The notes beneath the pieces were generated by a model. It worked only from the letters and a program-made list of their open reading frames with translations. It ran no database searches and had not been told where the DNA came from. From positions 1 through 64,000 of the forward strand of contig JBAXDH010000006.1 of NCBI GenBank assembly GCA_037141055.1: a stretch of DNA of 64,000 nucleotides, given 5' to 3'. Shown here piece by piece: positions 1 to 8,401 of the stretch. Source of the DNA: CAIVAT01 sp037141055. GTDB taxonomy: Bacteria > Bacteroidota > Bacteroidia > Bacteroidales > FEN-979. The position numbers were made by a program, and so were the translations under genes. Numbering within the stretch: the stretch's first letter is position 1; each line of letters begins with the position of its first letter.

Positions 1-328
1 AAAATACCGCGCTCCTGCGGAGCGCGATATTCCACCATTACCCGTAAAATGCAACGTTGCAACCCATTTTTGACCCATTCAAATCAAACGATAATCCGAC
101 CCCGATGGGGCCGGTGATACTACGGTGAACCATTGAACTACCAAGATAGGACCCCCATGGGGTCTGAATTTCCCCCTTTCCCTTTTCCATTTTTTACTTA
201 CTGGTATAAAAGTGATTAATCAATAATATAATGAGAAAAGGACCAGGTGTTCTGTTTGAATCACTTGATCCTTAGGGGTTTTATGGAAAGGAAGGCCATA
301 GAACCCATTAGCAGATGGCAAAAGTGCT
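1..328. other. Non-coding stretch with GC-rich palindromes
   Basis: I see no credible gene here. Three compact inverted repeats stand out: 8-26 (CGCGCTCC, loop TGC, GGAGCGCG), 96-114 (CCGACCCC, GAT, GGGGCCGG, imperfect) and 150-164 (GACCCC, CAT, GGGGTC). The last two share the core ACCCC-GAT/CAT-GGGG and look like members of a dispersed palindrome family of the kind common between Bacteroidota genes. None is followed by a clear T-run on the plus strand, so a simple terminator role is not obvious. The stretch lies downstream of the minus-strand TonB-C gene. Confidence 0.5.
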
Positions 329-685
329 CTAGCCAATAAGCTTGAACGTGATCGCGATCTCGTAATGCTTATTGAAAGGGGTTTTAATCCCTTTGCAGCA
401 GATTGCTGAAAGTTGTTCCTTCACAGCTTTTTCGATTTCGACATTTTCCGAGTAGGAGTCTTCGATATTGATTTTACCATCTTCGGAAATTGTAAACGTA
501 ACGTGAACAGTGCCTGTATAGCCTTGGCTGACCGCATGTTCCGGGTATTTAACACCTTCCTTGATAACTTTCTGGATATGCACTGCCGGTGGAATGGGTG
601 GTTCAATCGCAGATGCAGAGAACACCGATATGCAAAGCAGGAGAACAATGACGAAGGCTGAACGGATTAAATTAGTTGTTTTCAT
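329..685 (-). CDS. Small secreted TonB C-terminal domain protein
   Basis: A protein of 118 residues. Residues 1-26 form a signal peptide (Lys-Thr start, hydrophobic core, Ala-Ser-Ala end). The rest resembles a lone TonB C-terminal domain: a Pro-rich start (PPIPPAV), then KYPEHAVSQGYTGTVHV and an FTISEDGKI strand pattern typical of TonB_C (Tyr-Pro, Gly-x-Val-x-Val-x-Phe-x-Ile). There is no N-terminal membrane anchor that stays uncleaved and no long Pro/Lys periplasmic spacer, so it is not a complete energy transducer with ExbB/ExbD. Similar stand-alone domains are common in Bacteroidota with no settled role. No partner gene lies next to it; the neighbouring exporter operon is separated by about 280 bases. 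Confidence 0.75.
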   Translation of the reverse strand: MKTTNLIRSAFVIVLLLCISVFSASAIEPPIPPAVHIQKVIKEGVKYPEHAVSQGYTGTVHVTFTISEDGKINIEDSYSENVEIEKAVKEQLSAICCKGIKTPFNKHYEIAITFKLIG

Positions 686-798
686 GGCTGTTAGTTTTTG
701 GGGTTTTTAAAAATTCGGTTTGTTTTCTCTTTGACGTGTAAATGTTGGGTGTGTTACACTTTATTTTAATATTTAACAAGTATTTAACTTTTGCTTCA

Positions 799-909
799 AT
801 GGATAAATGTACAATCGTTAACATGCTGGATACAAATATTCTATATGACCTGAATAAAATTTCAGATGAAGCGGGAAAGTTGAAAGATGAAGTATCCGGT
901 AAGATTTGA
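799..909 (+). CDS. Possible 36-residue small ORF
   Basis: Within the 277-base gap between two minus-strand genes, an ATG at 799 opens a 36-codon frame ending in TGA at 907-909. The peptide starts MDKCTIVNML and ends in a charged, helix-prone stretch rich in Asp, Glu and Lys. An AT-rich TTAACTTTTG sequence lies directly upstream, vaguely like a Bacteroidota -7 box, which would make the message nearly leaderless. Length alone gives no proof, and chance is a fair explanation. Conservation in relatives would decide. Confidence 0.2.
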   Translation: MDKCTIVNMLDTNILYDLNKISDEAGKLKDEVSGKI

Positions 910-962
910 ACCGGCTGAAATAATCGCTGAACCGATGCAGTTAAACGGTCAAATTTTCGGCC

Positions 963-2072
963 TTATTTCGGAGGTCCATTGCTGTTCATTTGCTGCAGCT
1001 TGATTTTATCTTTCGCGGTCAGACCCGATAAAACCTGGATGTTGATACCGTCTGAAAGTCCTGTTTTAATGAACCTCTTCTCGAATTTCTGGGTATCAGT
1101 TTCAACTTCCACATAGGTCGAATCTCCCTGGAACAGGAGAACAGCCTCCTTCACAGCAAGCACGTTGACTTTGTGGTCAAGAACAATGTCGGCATTCGCA
1201 CTGTAGCCGGCCCGGATAAACTGGTCATCCTTCAGTTTTACGTCGGCTTTTATCTCAAACTGGACCGCGCCGTTCTCCAGGCTCCCTTTAGGCGAGATAT
1301 ACCTGAGCACTGCATGGAAAGTGTCATTTTCAATCGCCCCGATGGTAAGCAGCAGGTCCATGCCGGTTTTGATCTTGCCCACCTCTGTTTCATCCACCTT
1401 GCCCTGGAAAATCATGTCCCCCACGTCGGCAACAGTGGCAATGGTGGTTCCTGCATTGAAATTATTGGTCTCAATAACACTGTTTCCGACCTTGATCGGA
1501 ATATCGAGCAGCATGCCGTCAATTGTTGAGCGGATTAGCGTGTTGGTTGCTTTGCCGGATTTTTTATTGACCCCCTCGCGGATCAGTTCCAGGTTTGCTT
1601 CTGCTGCATCAACCTCCTGGCGGGCGTTTTTATAACTTACCTGGGTTTGCTGGTTCTCTACCGCAGAAATGACATCCTGCCTGAACAGTTTGTCCTGCCT
1701 GTCTGCATTGAGTTTGGCATCTTCAAGCGCAATTTTTGCCCTTTCAAGCCGCGCTTCGGCATTGTTGAGGTTGATAAGGTCGGGAATAATCCTCACCCTG
1801 GCAATGACATCCCCCTGCCGCACCTGCTTGCCAGCCTGTACGAAAATCTCTTCCACAATGCCTGAAACCTGTGGTTTTATCTCGATTTCCTTTCTCGGGA
1901 TGACAGATCCGGTGGCAACGGTCTTTTTGATAATATTCGTCATGAATGGTTTTTCCGTTATATAAACCACTGGTTTCTCCATCGATTTCCGGTAGAGGTA
2001 TACAATTGTTAACACGAATATTGCCAGGATGACGATTAAAACAGAGATTTTGAGAATTTTTTTCATTGACAT
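963..2072 (-). CDS. HlyD/MacA-type periplasmic adaptor of an ABC exporter
   Basis: A protein of 369 residues. An N-terminal membrane anchor (about residues 5-25) is followed by a biotinyl-lipoyl-like half-motif (VIPRKEIEIKPQVSGIVEEI, residues about 57-76), a helical hairpin region (about 105-165, many Ala/Leu/Lys/Glu), the second lipoyl half (LIRSTIDGMLLDIPIKVG), and beta-barrel and membrane-proximal domains. This is the membrane-fusion-protein layout of MacA/RND adaptors, which bridge an inner-membrane pump to a TolC-like channel. It is the last gene of a four-gene minus-strand operon (ATPase, permease, permease, adaptor) and starts 10 bases after the preceding permease stops. No TolC gene is present here, so the outer membrane channel must be encoded elsewhere. 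Substrate unknown. Confidence 0.9.
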   Translation of the reverse strand: MSMKKILKISVLIVILAIFVLTIVYLYRKSMEKPVVYITEKPFMTNIIKKTVATGSVIPRKEIEIKPQVSGIVEEIFVQAGKQVRQGDVIARVRIIPDLINLNNAEARLERAKIALEDAKLNADRQDKLFRQDVISAVENQQTQVSYKNARQEVDAAEANLELIREGVNKKSGKATNTLIRSTIDGMLLDIPIKVGNSVIETNNFNAGTTIATVADVGDMIFQGKVDETEVGKIKTGMDLLLTIGAIENDTFHAVLRYISPKGSLENGAVQFEIKADVKLKDDQFIRAGYSANADIVLDHKVNVLAVKEAVLLFQGDSTYVEVETDTQKFEKRFIKTGLSDGINIQVLSGLTAKDKIKLQQMNSNGPPK

Positions 2073-2082
2073 TTGTTGTTAA

Positions 2083-3345
2083 TTATTCATATCTGAGTGC
2101 ATCAATTGGTTTGATGGACACGGCCCTGCGCGCAGGAATCATGCCTGCGACCACACCTGCAACGATTAAAATTGAAAGTGCAGTGACGGCAACGGAAAAA
2201 TCTATTCCCGGGTGAACAAACATTTCGGTATTTGCGCCTCCGGATCCGAGGAGGTAGTTTATTAATTCAAGCAGTCCCACGCCGACCACAAGTCCGAAAT
2301 ATCCGGCAAAAGTAGTAAGCACGACCGATTCCATGATGATCTGGCTGATGATTTTCCATGGCGTGGCGCCCAATGCCCTCTGGATCCCGATCTCTTTGGT
2401 TCGTTCCCTTACCACCACCAGCATGATGTTGCTGACCCCGATGACTCCTGCCATCAGCGTGCCGGTGCCGACAATCCAAACCAAAAGACGGATGCCGAAA
2501 AATAATCCCTGCATCTGGTCGAATTCTTTTTTCAGGTTAAAATGCCCGATGGCCGGATCATCCGCCGGTGCCACTGCATGCCTTTTCTTCAGCAGCCTGA
2601 TCGCTTTTTCCTCGACGACCGATACCGGGATGTCATCCCTTGATGTGATCGAAAAGAAGCCCACAGCATTTCCGTAATTGTATGTCCGTTGAAGGGTTGT
2701 AAAAGGAATATAAATGTTCTGGTTCTCCTGGTCTGCCTGTTCTCCCGTTCTTTTGGAGGCAAAAACACCGGTCACCTGGAAGTAAACTCCCTGGATCTGG
2801 ATGTATTGATTGATTGGCTGTTCATCCCGTGTAAACAGGAACTCCACCACCTTTGTGCCGACCACAGCAACCTTTCGTTTATCTTTGATATCCAGGTCGT
2901 TAATAAAACGGCCCTGGATGAAATTCAAAGGATCAATTTTATTAAATGCTGGGTAATCACCCATAATGTTGAATATGCCAGATTTTAACCCTCTGATTAC
3001 ATTGTTTGTCTGCATGTAACCGCCGGCCTGGATGCGTGGCGCAAGGTATTTGATCTCGGGGATCGAATGGCTCATCGCAACCACATCATCATTGTCGAAA
3101 TTGAAATTCCTTCCCCTCGGAAATCCTTTATAGGGGATGGTGGTTTGCTGTGTCCAGATGAAAACGCTGTTTGTGGCCATGTCACCGAAATTTTGAGTCA
3201 CACCACGCTGCAGGCCATTGCCCGAGCCGAGCATGATCACCAGCATGAAAATTCCCCAGAAGACACCGAAAGCGGTTAAAAAAGTCCGGAGCCGGTTCTT
3301 TCTCAGCACATGATAAATTTCCTGCCAGCGGTCTAAGTCAAACAT
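2083..3345 (-). CDS. MacB-like ABC transporter permease (second copy)
   Basis: A 420-residue FtsX/MacB-type permease. It has an N-terminal helix (about residues 20-42, ending GSGNGLQ), a long periplasmic MacB_PCD-like domain (about 45-275), then three membrane helices (about 285-310, 335-365, 385-410). The cytoplasmic loop carries VVRERTKEIGIQRALGATPW, the ATPase-coupling segment characteristic of FtsX permeases, and the protein ends in SIKPIDALRYE. It shares layout and many residues with the permease encoded just upstream in the operon (3370-4608), so the pair is an old duplication and probably forms a heterodimeric pump. Confidence 0.92.
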   Translation of the reverse strand: MFDLDRWQEIYHVLRKNRLRTFLTAFGVFWGIFMLVIMLGSGNGLQRGVTQNFGDMATNSVFIWTQQTTIPYKGFPRGRNFNFDNDDVVAMSHSIPEIKYLAPRIQAGGYMQTNNVIRGLKSGIFNIMGDYPAFNKIDPLNFIQGRFINDLDIKDKRKVAVVGTKVVEFLFTRDEQPINQYIQIQGVYFQVTGVFASKRTGEQADQENQNIYIPFTTLQRTYNYGNAVGFFSITSRDDIPVSVVEEKAIRLLKKRHAVAPADDPAIGHFNLKKEFDQMQGLFFGIRLLVWIVGTGTLMAGVIGVSNIMLVVVRERTKEIGIQRALGATPWKIISQIIMESVVLTTFAGYFGLVVGVGLLELINYLLGSGGANTEMFVHPGIDFSVAVTALSILIVAGVVAGMIPARRAVSIKPIDALRYE

Positions 3346-3369
3346 TGTTCAATATTCAATATTCTATGT

Positions 3370-4608
3370 TCATTCGTCTCTCAGAGCTTCCACAGGATTC
3401 ACACTGGCAGCTTTCATGGCCGGGAAAAAACCGGCGATGGCTCCTGCAAGGATCAGCAGGATCGTGGCCATCACTGCAACGGAAAAATCCGCCTCTGGAT
3501 TCCTGAAAAATTCTGAGGGGGGCATGTTTTTTGCGATCAGTTCAAGGAGACCAACCCCCAGCACCAGGCCGATATATCCGGCAAACGACGTAATTGCGAT
3601 TGCCTCCTGCATGATCAAAGCCACGATCGACCCGGGTGTTGCGCCAAGCGATTTCCTGATGCCGATCTCCTTGGTTCGCTCCTTGACCACGATCATCATG
3701 ATGTTGCTCACGCCGACGATCCCCGCAATGATGGTACCGATGCCGATGATCCAGATAAACATTCGGATCCCGGCAAACAACGCCCTGAACTTGCGCACCT
3801 CCTCGTTTTTATTCCAGACATTGATGGCCCTCGTATCTTCCTCATCAACCGTGTGCAATTTTGAGAGTATTGATTTTGATTTCCTGATCATAAGGTCTGC
3901 CTCCTGTACCGAAGCATTCCCGGTGGTAAATGAAATCTGGTTGATGACATTTTCTCCCTGGAAAACGCGCTGGGCAGTCGAGATCGGGATGTAAATCCTC
4001 TTTTGTTCATCATCGCTCCGGCTGAAATCCTTAAAAACACCCACAACCTTAAAGAGCACACCATTGATTTTAATGTACCTGCCCATGGCCGCCGTATCGG
4101 CTCCTTTGAAAAGCGCTGATTTTACTTTCTCCCCGATCACGGCCACCTTTCTGAATTCACGGATGTCGAGGTTGTTCAGGAACCGCCCATGGAGGATGGC
4201 AAGTTCCTTGATATACCCATAGTCGGGGTGGCACGGTGATAAAAAGAACGATCCGTATTCATTTTTGTACGAAACCAGGTTGTTGCCAAGAAACAACCTG
4301 GCAGAGATACGGTCGGGGCCGTTAACGGTTGATTTGATGGCATTGTAATCTTCATTCGTGAATTTTATCTGTCTCCCGGTCTTCAATCCTTTGAATTTCA
4401 TGCTGGTTTTTCCGCTGCTGATCCAAACTCCGTTGGTGGCACCGCCCTTGAACTGCTCTTTGACGCCATTTTCAAGCCCGGCACCCGAGCCAAGCAGCAG
4501 GATAAGCATGAAGATCCCCCAGGCCACGCTGAATGCCGTGAGAAAAGTCCGTAACTTATTTTTACGGACCGTGCTGTAAATCTCCTGCCATTTATCCAGT
4601 TCAAACAT
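3370..4608 (-). CDS. MacB-like ABC transporter permease (first copy)
   Basis: A 412-residue FtsX/MacB-type permease: N-terminal helix at about 20-42 (ending GSGAGLE), a periplasmic domain of roughly 230 residues, and three C-terminal helices. The coupling loop reads VVKERTKEIGIRKSLGATPG and the end is SVNPVEALRDE. It is transcribed after the ATPase gene and before its paralogue, with 24 bases between them. In E. coli MacB the ATPase and permease are fused and act as a homodimer; here they are separate polypeptides and two different permeases are present, which suggests a heteromeric exporter. Substrate cannot be read from the sequence. Confidence 0.92.
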   Translation of the reverse strand: MFELDKWQEIYSTVRKNKLRTFLTAFSVAWGIFMLILLLGSGAGLENGVKEQFKGGATNGVWISSGKTSMKFKGLKTGRQIKFTNEDYNAIKSTVNGPDRISARLFLGNNLVSYKNEYGSFFLSPCHPDYGYIKELAILHGRFLNNLDIREFRKVAVIGEKVKSALFKGADTAAMGRYIKINGVLFKVVGVFKDFSRSDDEQKRIYIPISTAQRVFQGENVINQISFTTGNASVQEADLMIRKSKSILSKLHTVDEEDTRAINVWNKNEEVRKFRALFAGIRMFIWIIGIGTIIAGIVGVSNIMMIVVKERTKEIGIRKSLGATPGSIVALIMQEAIAITSFAGYIGLVLGVGLLELIAKNMPPSEFFRNPEADFSVAVMATILLILAGAIAGFFPAMKAASVNPVEALRDE

Positions 4609-4667
4609 CAGCCTTCAACATTTCGCCATTTCACTTTTCTCTATTACACCGTTCACTATTTCGCTAT

Positions 4668-5342
4668 TTAATTTTCAATGATCTCTGTAATATTCCCGTC
4701 CGTTATCCTGACTGTCTTTTTCGTCCTCGCCGCAATATCATGTTCATGTGTGACAATGATCACAGTAATTCCGCCGGCATTTACCTCGTGCAGGATATCC
4801 ATCACTTCAAGTGACGTTGCCGAATCCAGGGCGCCGGTCGGCTCATCTGCAAGGATAACTTTCGGCTTCCCGATAAGCGCCCTTGCAATGGCAACGCGCT
4901 GTTTCTGGCCTCCCGACAATTCATTGGGCAAATGGTGGGCCCAGTCCCTGAGTCCCATTCGATCGAGGTACTCCATGGCAACCATGTTGCGTTTCTTCCG
5001 GGGTACATCCTGGTAATACAGCGGCAGAGCCACGTTTTCCATCGCATTCTTAAATGATACCAGGTTGAATGACTGAAAGACGAAGCCTAGCATTTTGTTT
5101 CGCAACTGGGCTGCTTTTCGTTCGCTTAACCGACTGATTTTAAGACCGTCAAGAATGTATTCCCCTGAATCGAACGTGTCGAGGATTCCGAGGATATTCA
5201 GTAACGTCGACTTTCCCGAGCCGGAAGCGCCCATGATCGAAATCATTTCGCCTTTCTCTATTTCCAGGTCAACTCCTTTCAGTACGTGCAGGCTGTTCTG
5301 ACCGGTTACATATGATTTATGAATCTGTTTGATCTTGATCAT
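4668..5342 (-). CDS. ABC exporter ATP-binding protein (MacB/LolD type)
   Basis: This gene encodes the ATPase of the exporter operon. It shows a Walker A (GASGSGKSTLLN), a Q-loop (FVFQSFNLV), a signature motif (LSGGQKQRVAIARAL), a Walker B with DEPTGALDSAT, and an H-loop (VTHEHD). The DEPTGALD form is typical of the LolD/MacB/FtsE subfamily that drives mechanotransmission exporters. I chose the ATG at 5342, giving 224 residues beginning MIKIKQIHKSY, because family members start there; an in-frame ATG at 5417 would add 25 unlikely residues. It is the first gene of the operon, 59 bases before the first permease. Confidence 0.92.
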   Translation of the reverse strand: MIKIKQIHKSYVTGQNSLHVLKGVDLEIEKGEMISIMGASGSGKSTLLNILGILDTFDSGEYILDGLKISRLSERKAAQLRNKMLGFVFQSFNLVSFKNAMENVALPLYYQDVPRKKRNMVAMEYLDRMGLRDWAHHLPNELSGGQKQRVAIARALIGKPKVILADEPTGALDSATSLEVMDILHEVNAGGITVIIVTHEHDIAARTKKTVRITDGNITEIIEN

Positions 5343-5510
5343 CAGCTGAAATTTCATTTCAAAGGTGGTTGCTTGCAGTTGCCTGGTGAAATAATTTCGA
5401 CATCTTTTGCTAACCATCCGGTCAAATGGTCAATTTTCCGGATATACGGAGAATAGATGCGAAAATGGCAAAAAGGTTACAGAATTTGTCAGGATTTTAA
5501 TTCTTTCAGG

Positions 5511-5518
5511 TAACTTTG
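5511..5518 (+). promoter_or_regulatory. Bacteroidota-type -7 box upstream of the M3 peptidase gene
   Basis: TAACTTTG matches the TAnnTTTG -7 consensus of the Bacteroidota primary sigma factor, 25 bases before the ATG at 5544. A TTTG at 5485-5488 could be the -33 element with a slightly long spacer of 22. Confidence 0.55.
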
Positions 5519-5543
5519 CGCGCTCAACTCAATCCCGACTATT

Positions 5544-7652
5544 ATGAAAACGATCTCATTAACCTTATTTTCCATGGCAGTGTTGCTGATTTCAGGATGT
5601 AACTCGCAAAAAAAACAGGAGAACCCGTTTTTTACGGAATATACGACTCCCTTCCAGGTGCCTCCTTTCGATAAAATCGATACGACGGATTACATGCCGG
5701 CATTCATGGAGGGGATAAAGCAGCATAATGCAGACATCGATGCGATCATCAGCAATTCTGCCGCTCCTGATTTTACCAACACAATTCTTGCGTTTGACAA
5801 ATCAGGCAAACTGCTCACCCGTGTCAGCAAGGTCTTCTATAATCTGAATGAGGCGGAAACAAACAAGCAACTCCAGGCGCTTGCCCGGCAGTTGAGTCCC
5901 ATCATGTCAAAACATGGAGATGACATCGCGCTGAATGAGAAATTGTTTGCTAAAATCAAGTCGGTTTATGAGAAGCGGAAGGAAATGAAACTCGACAGCC
6001 AGCAAATCAGGGTTGTTGAGAAATATTTCAGGGATTTTGAACGCCAGGGAGCCAACTTGCCGGCTGATAAAAAGGACCAGTTGCGCAAATTGAATGAGCA
6101 GCTGTCAATGCTTTCTCTCACATTCGGCGAAAATCTCCTTGCGGAGACCAATGAAAATTTCAAGCTGGTAATCACCGATAAAAAGGACCTGGATGGATTG
6201 CCCCAGGGCGTTATTGACGGAGCTGCAGAGACTGCAAAGGAGAAAGGTATGGCCGGCAAATGGGTCTTTACACTGTCTAAACCCAGCATGATCCCTTTCC
6301 TGCAGTATGCCAAAAACCGCAGCCTTCGGGAGCAAATTTACCGTGGTTATTTTATGCGGGGAAATAACGGCAATAAAAATGACAATAAAGAAACTGTTTC
6401 GAAAATTGTAAAACTTCGGGTTGAGAAAGCGAAATTGCTTGGTTTTGAAAGCTATGCCGCCTATGTGGTGGATGAAAATATGGCCAAAACCCCGGCAACG
6501 GTGAATGATTTCCTTGCAAAATTATGGACCGCCGCATTGCCTGTCGCCAAAAAAGAGGTGGTTGAAATGCAGAAGATCATCGACAGGGAAGGTGGGAAAT
6601 TTAAATTGCAAAGCTGGGATTGGTGGTATTATTCAGAAATCATTCATAAGGAAAAGTACAGCCTTGACGAAAGTGAATTGAAACCATATTTCAGCCTTTC
6701 AAATGTGCGTGACGGGATGTTTTTAGTCGCGAACAAATTGTACGGAATCACGTTTACAAAACTCACTGATCTTCCTGTTTTTCAGAAAGATGTGGAGACA
6801 TACGAAGTGAAGGAAGCCGATGGACGCCATCTCGGGATCTTATACCTGGATTACTATCCGCGTGATGGAAAAAGAGGCGGTGCCTGGTGCACCGATTTTC
6901 AGTCTGCAGGCTGGGAAGACGGTAAAAAGGTTGATCCTGTAATTTCCATCACATGCAACTTTACCAAACCAACAGCCGATGCGCCGTCGTTGTTGTCGTG
7001 GGATGAAACGACTACGTTGTTTCACGAATTCGGACACGCTCTGCACGGACTTTTCACCGAGGGAAAATACACCAGGACTGCAGGAAGCGTTCCACAGGAT
7101 TATGTTGAACTCCCTTCGCAGGTAAACGAAAACTGGGCGGGTGAACCGGAGGTGCTGAAAGCTTATGCGAAGCATTATAAAACAGGAGAGGCCATTCCGG
7201 ACAATCTTGTCGAGAAAATTAAAAACAGTGCCCTGTTTAACCAGGGATTTGAAACGATCGAATACCTTGCGGCTTCTATCCTGGACATGGATTATCATGG
7301 AATTACCGAATCCCGCGACATAGATGTACTCAAATTTGAAGATGAGGCCATGGCGAAAATTGGACTTGTTTCTGAAATTATTCCGCGGTACAGAACAACC
7401 TATTTTTCGCACATTTTCGGGGGCGGATACGCTGCCGGATATTACGTCTACATCTGGGCGGCTGTATTGGATGCTGATGCATTTAACGCATTCAAATTAT
7501 CCGGCGACATTTACAATAAAAATCTTGCAGCCAAATTCCGGAAATATTGCCTCGCGGAATCAGGCAATGATGAAGGGATGACCCAGTACCGGAAATTCAG
7601 GGGACAGGAGCCTACCGTTGATGCCTTACTGATTCGCCGCGGATTAAAATGA
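5544..7652 (+). CDS. dcp: M3-family dipeptidyl carboxypeptidase lipoprotein
   Basis: A 702-residue zinc metallopeptidase that would remove C-terminal dipeptides from peptides. Residues 1-19 are a lipoprotein signal with lipobox LISGC (Cys19), so it is probably anchored in the periplasm or outer membrane rather than cytoplasmic like E. coli Dcp. The M3 signature HEFGHALHG gives zinc ligands His494 and His498 and catalytic Glu495, and the third ligand lies in the VELPSQ segment about 27 residues later. The long helical N-terminal half with FRDFERQGANLPADKK fits M3A peptidases of Dcp/oligopeptidase A type, and total length agrees with the family. It has its own promoter-like box and is followed 10 bases later by the DsrE-like gene. 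Confidence 0.93.
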   Translation: MKTISLTLFSMAVLLISGCNSQKKQENPFFTEYTTPFQVPPFDKIDTTDYMPAFMEGIKQHNADIDAIISNSAAPDFTNTILAFDKSGKLLTRVSKVFYNLNEAETNKQLQALARQLSPIMSKHGDDIALNEKLFAKIKSVYEKRKEMKLDSQQIRVVEKYFRDFERQGANLPADKKDQLRKLNEQLSMLSLTFGENLLAETNENFKLVITDKKDLDGLPQGVIDGAAETAKEKGMAGKWVFTLSKPSMIPFLQYAKNRSLREQIYRGYFMRGNNGNKNDNKETVSKIVKLRVEKAKLLGFESYAAYVVDENMAKTPATVNDFLAKLWTAALPVAKKEVVEMQKIIDREGGKFKLQSWDWWYYSEIIHKEKYSLDESELKPYFSLSNVRDGMFLVANKLYGITFTKLTDLPVFQKDVETYEVKEADGRHLGILYLDYYPRDGKRGGAWCTDFQSAGWEDGKKVDPVISITCNFTKPTADAPSLLSWDETTTLFHEFGHALHGLFTEGKYTRTAGSVPQDYVELPSQVNENWAGEPEVLKAYAKHYKTGEAIPDNLVEKIKNSALFNQGFETIEYLAASILDMDYHGITESRDIDVLKFEDEAMAKIGLVSEIIPRYRTTYFSHIFGGGYAAGYYVYIWAAVLDADAFNAFKLSGDIYNKNLAAKFRKYCLAESGNDEGMTQYRKFRGQEPTVDALLIRRGLK

Positions 7653-7662
7653 TGGAGATATC

Positions 7663-7998
7663 ATGAGCAAGTTACATCTGCTATGGACTACCGGTGAAAA
7701 GGAGGTGGCCATGAAAGTCATTTTCCCTTACCTGATCAATGCAAAAGCCAATGGCTGGTGGGATGAAATAAACCTGATTATCTGGGGACCATCGGCAAAA
7801 TTAACGGCCAGCGATGTTGTGATACATCGCCAGTTGCGGGATGTCATGGACAGCGGTATTTCTGTCGAAGCTTGCCAGGCCTGTTCGGATGCGTATAAGA
7901 TAACTGAGAAACTTGTCAGCCTGGGTGTTACCGTAAGATACATGGGCGGTCCGTTTACCGAGTACCTTAACAGCAACGACAAGGTTGTGACCTTCTGA
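7663..7998 (+). CDS. DsrE/DsrF-like small protein
   Basis: A 111-residue soluble protein with no signal peptide. The N-terminus (LHLLWTTGEKEVAMKVIFPY) and later strands (EINLIIWGPSAKL, SVEACQACSDAY, VTVRYMGGPFTEYL) match the DsrE-like alpha/beta fold. Two cysteines sit close together in EACQACSD; the first aligns with the sulfur-carrying cysteine position of DsrE/TusD proteins, so a persulfide or redox role is possible but not shown. It starts 10 bases after the peptidase gene and probably shares its transcript, though no functional link is evident. Confidence 0.7.
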   Translation: MSKLHLLWTTGEKEVAMKVIFPYLINAKANGWWDEINLIIWGPSAKLTASDVVIHRQLRDVMDSGISVEACQACSDAYKITEKLVSLGVTVRYMGGPFTEYLNSNDKVVTF

Positions 7999-8401
7999 AA
8001 TCAGGCAATTGGCAGGAATCCGACATGTGTTTTCGTGATTTTTTCTGTCGGGGCAAACTCATTTTTCAAATTTTCATTAATGAGGGGATAACCTGATCAG
8101 TGATTTTCCAGATTTGGGAATTTATATTCCTGAAATTGGAGTCACTAATTTGTTCCGTTTTGTGCAAGTTGCTGAAATACTGAAATATAAAGAAGATATA
8201 ATAAAGGCATGATTTTAGCTTGCATATATATGGTGTGAGACGGCCAATTTCAAGTAGTAATTGTTTCGTCCCGATTTACCCGGGAATTTATTTTTACACA
8301 ATCGCAGACTTTTGTTGCGATTCTCCTTGTGAAGAGGAATAAAAAAATTGTCAGGTCAGAAAATATTCGTATATCTTTGATAACGGCAAGTCGAGGTTGA
8401 A
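7999..8401. other. Intergenic region before the giant T9SS gene
   Basis: This stretch of 403 bases has no credible ORF. It is AT-rich in its second half and ends in the promoter-like box at 8372-8379. I see no strong hairpin and no riboswitch-like structure. Confidence 0.5.
8372..8379 (+). promoter_or_regulatory. -7 box upstream of the giant T9SS surface protein gene
   Basis: TATCTTTG fits TAnnTTTG and lies 22 bases before the ATG at 8402. An ATTG at 8347-8350 could be a weak -33 element with a 21-base spacer. Confidence 0.5.
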
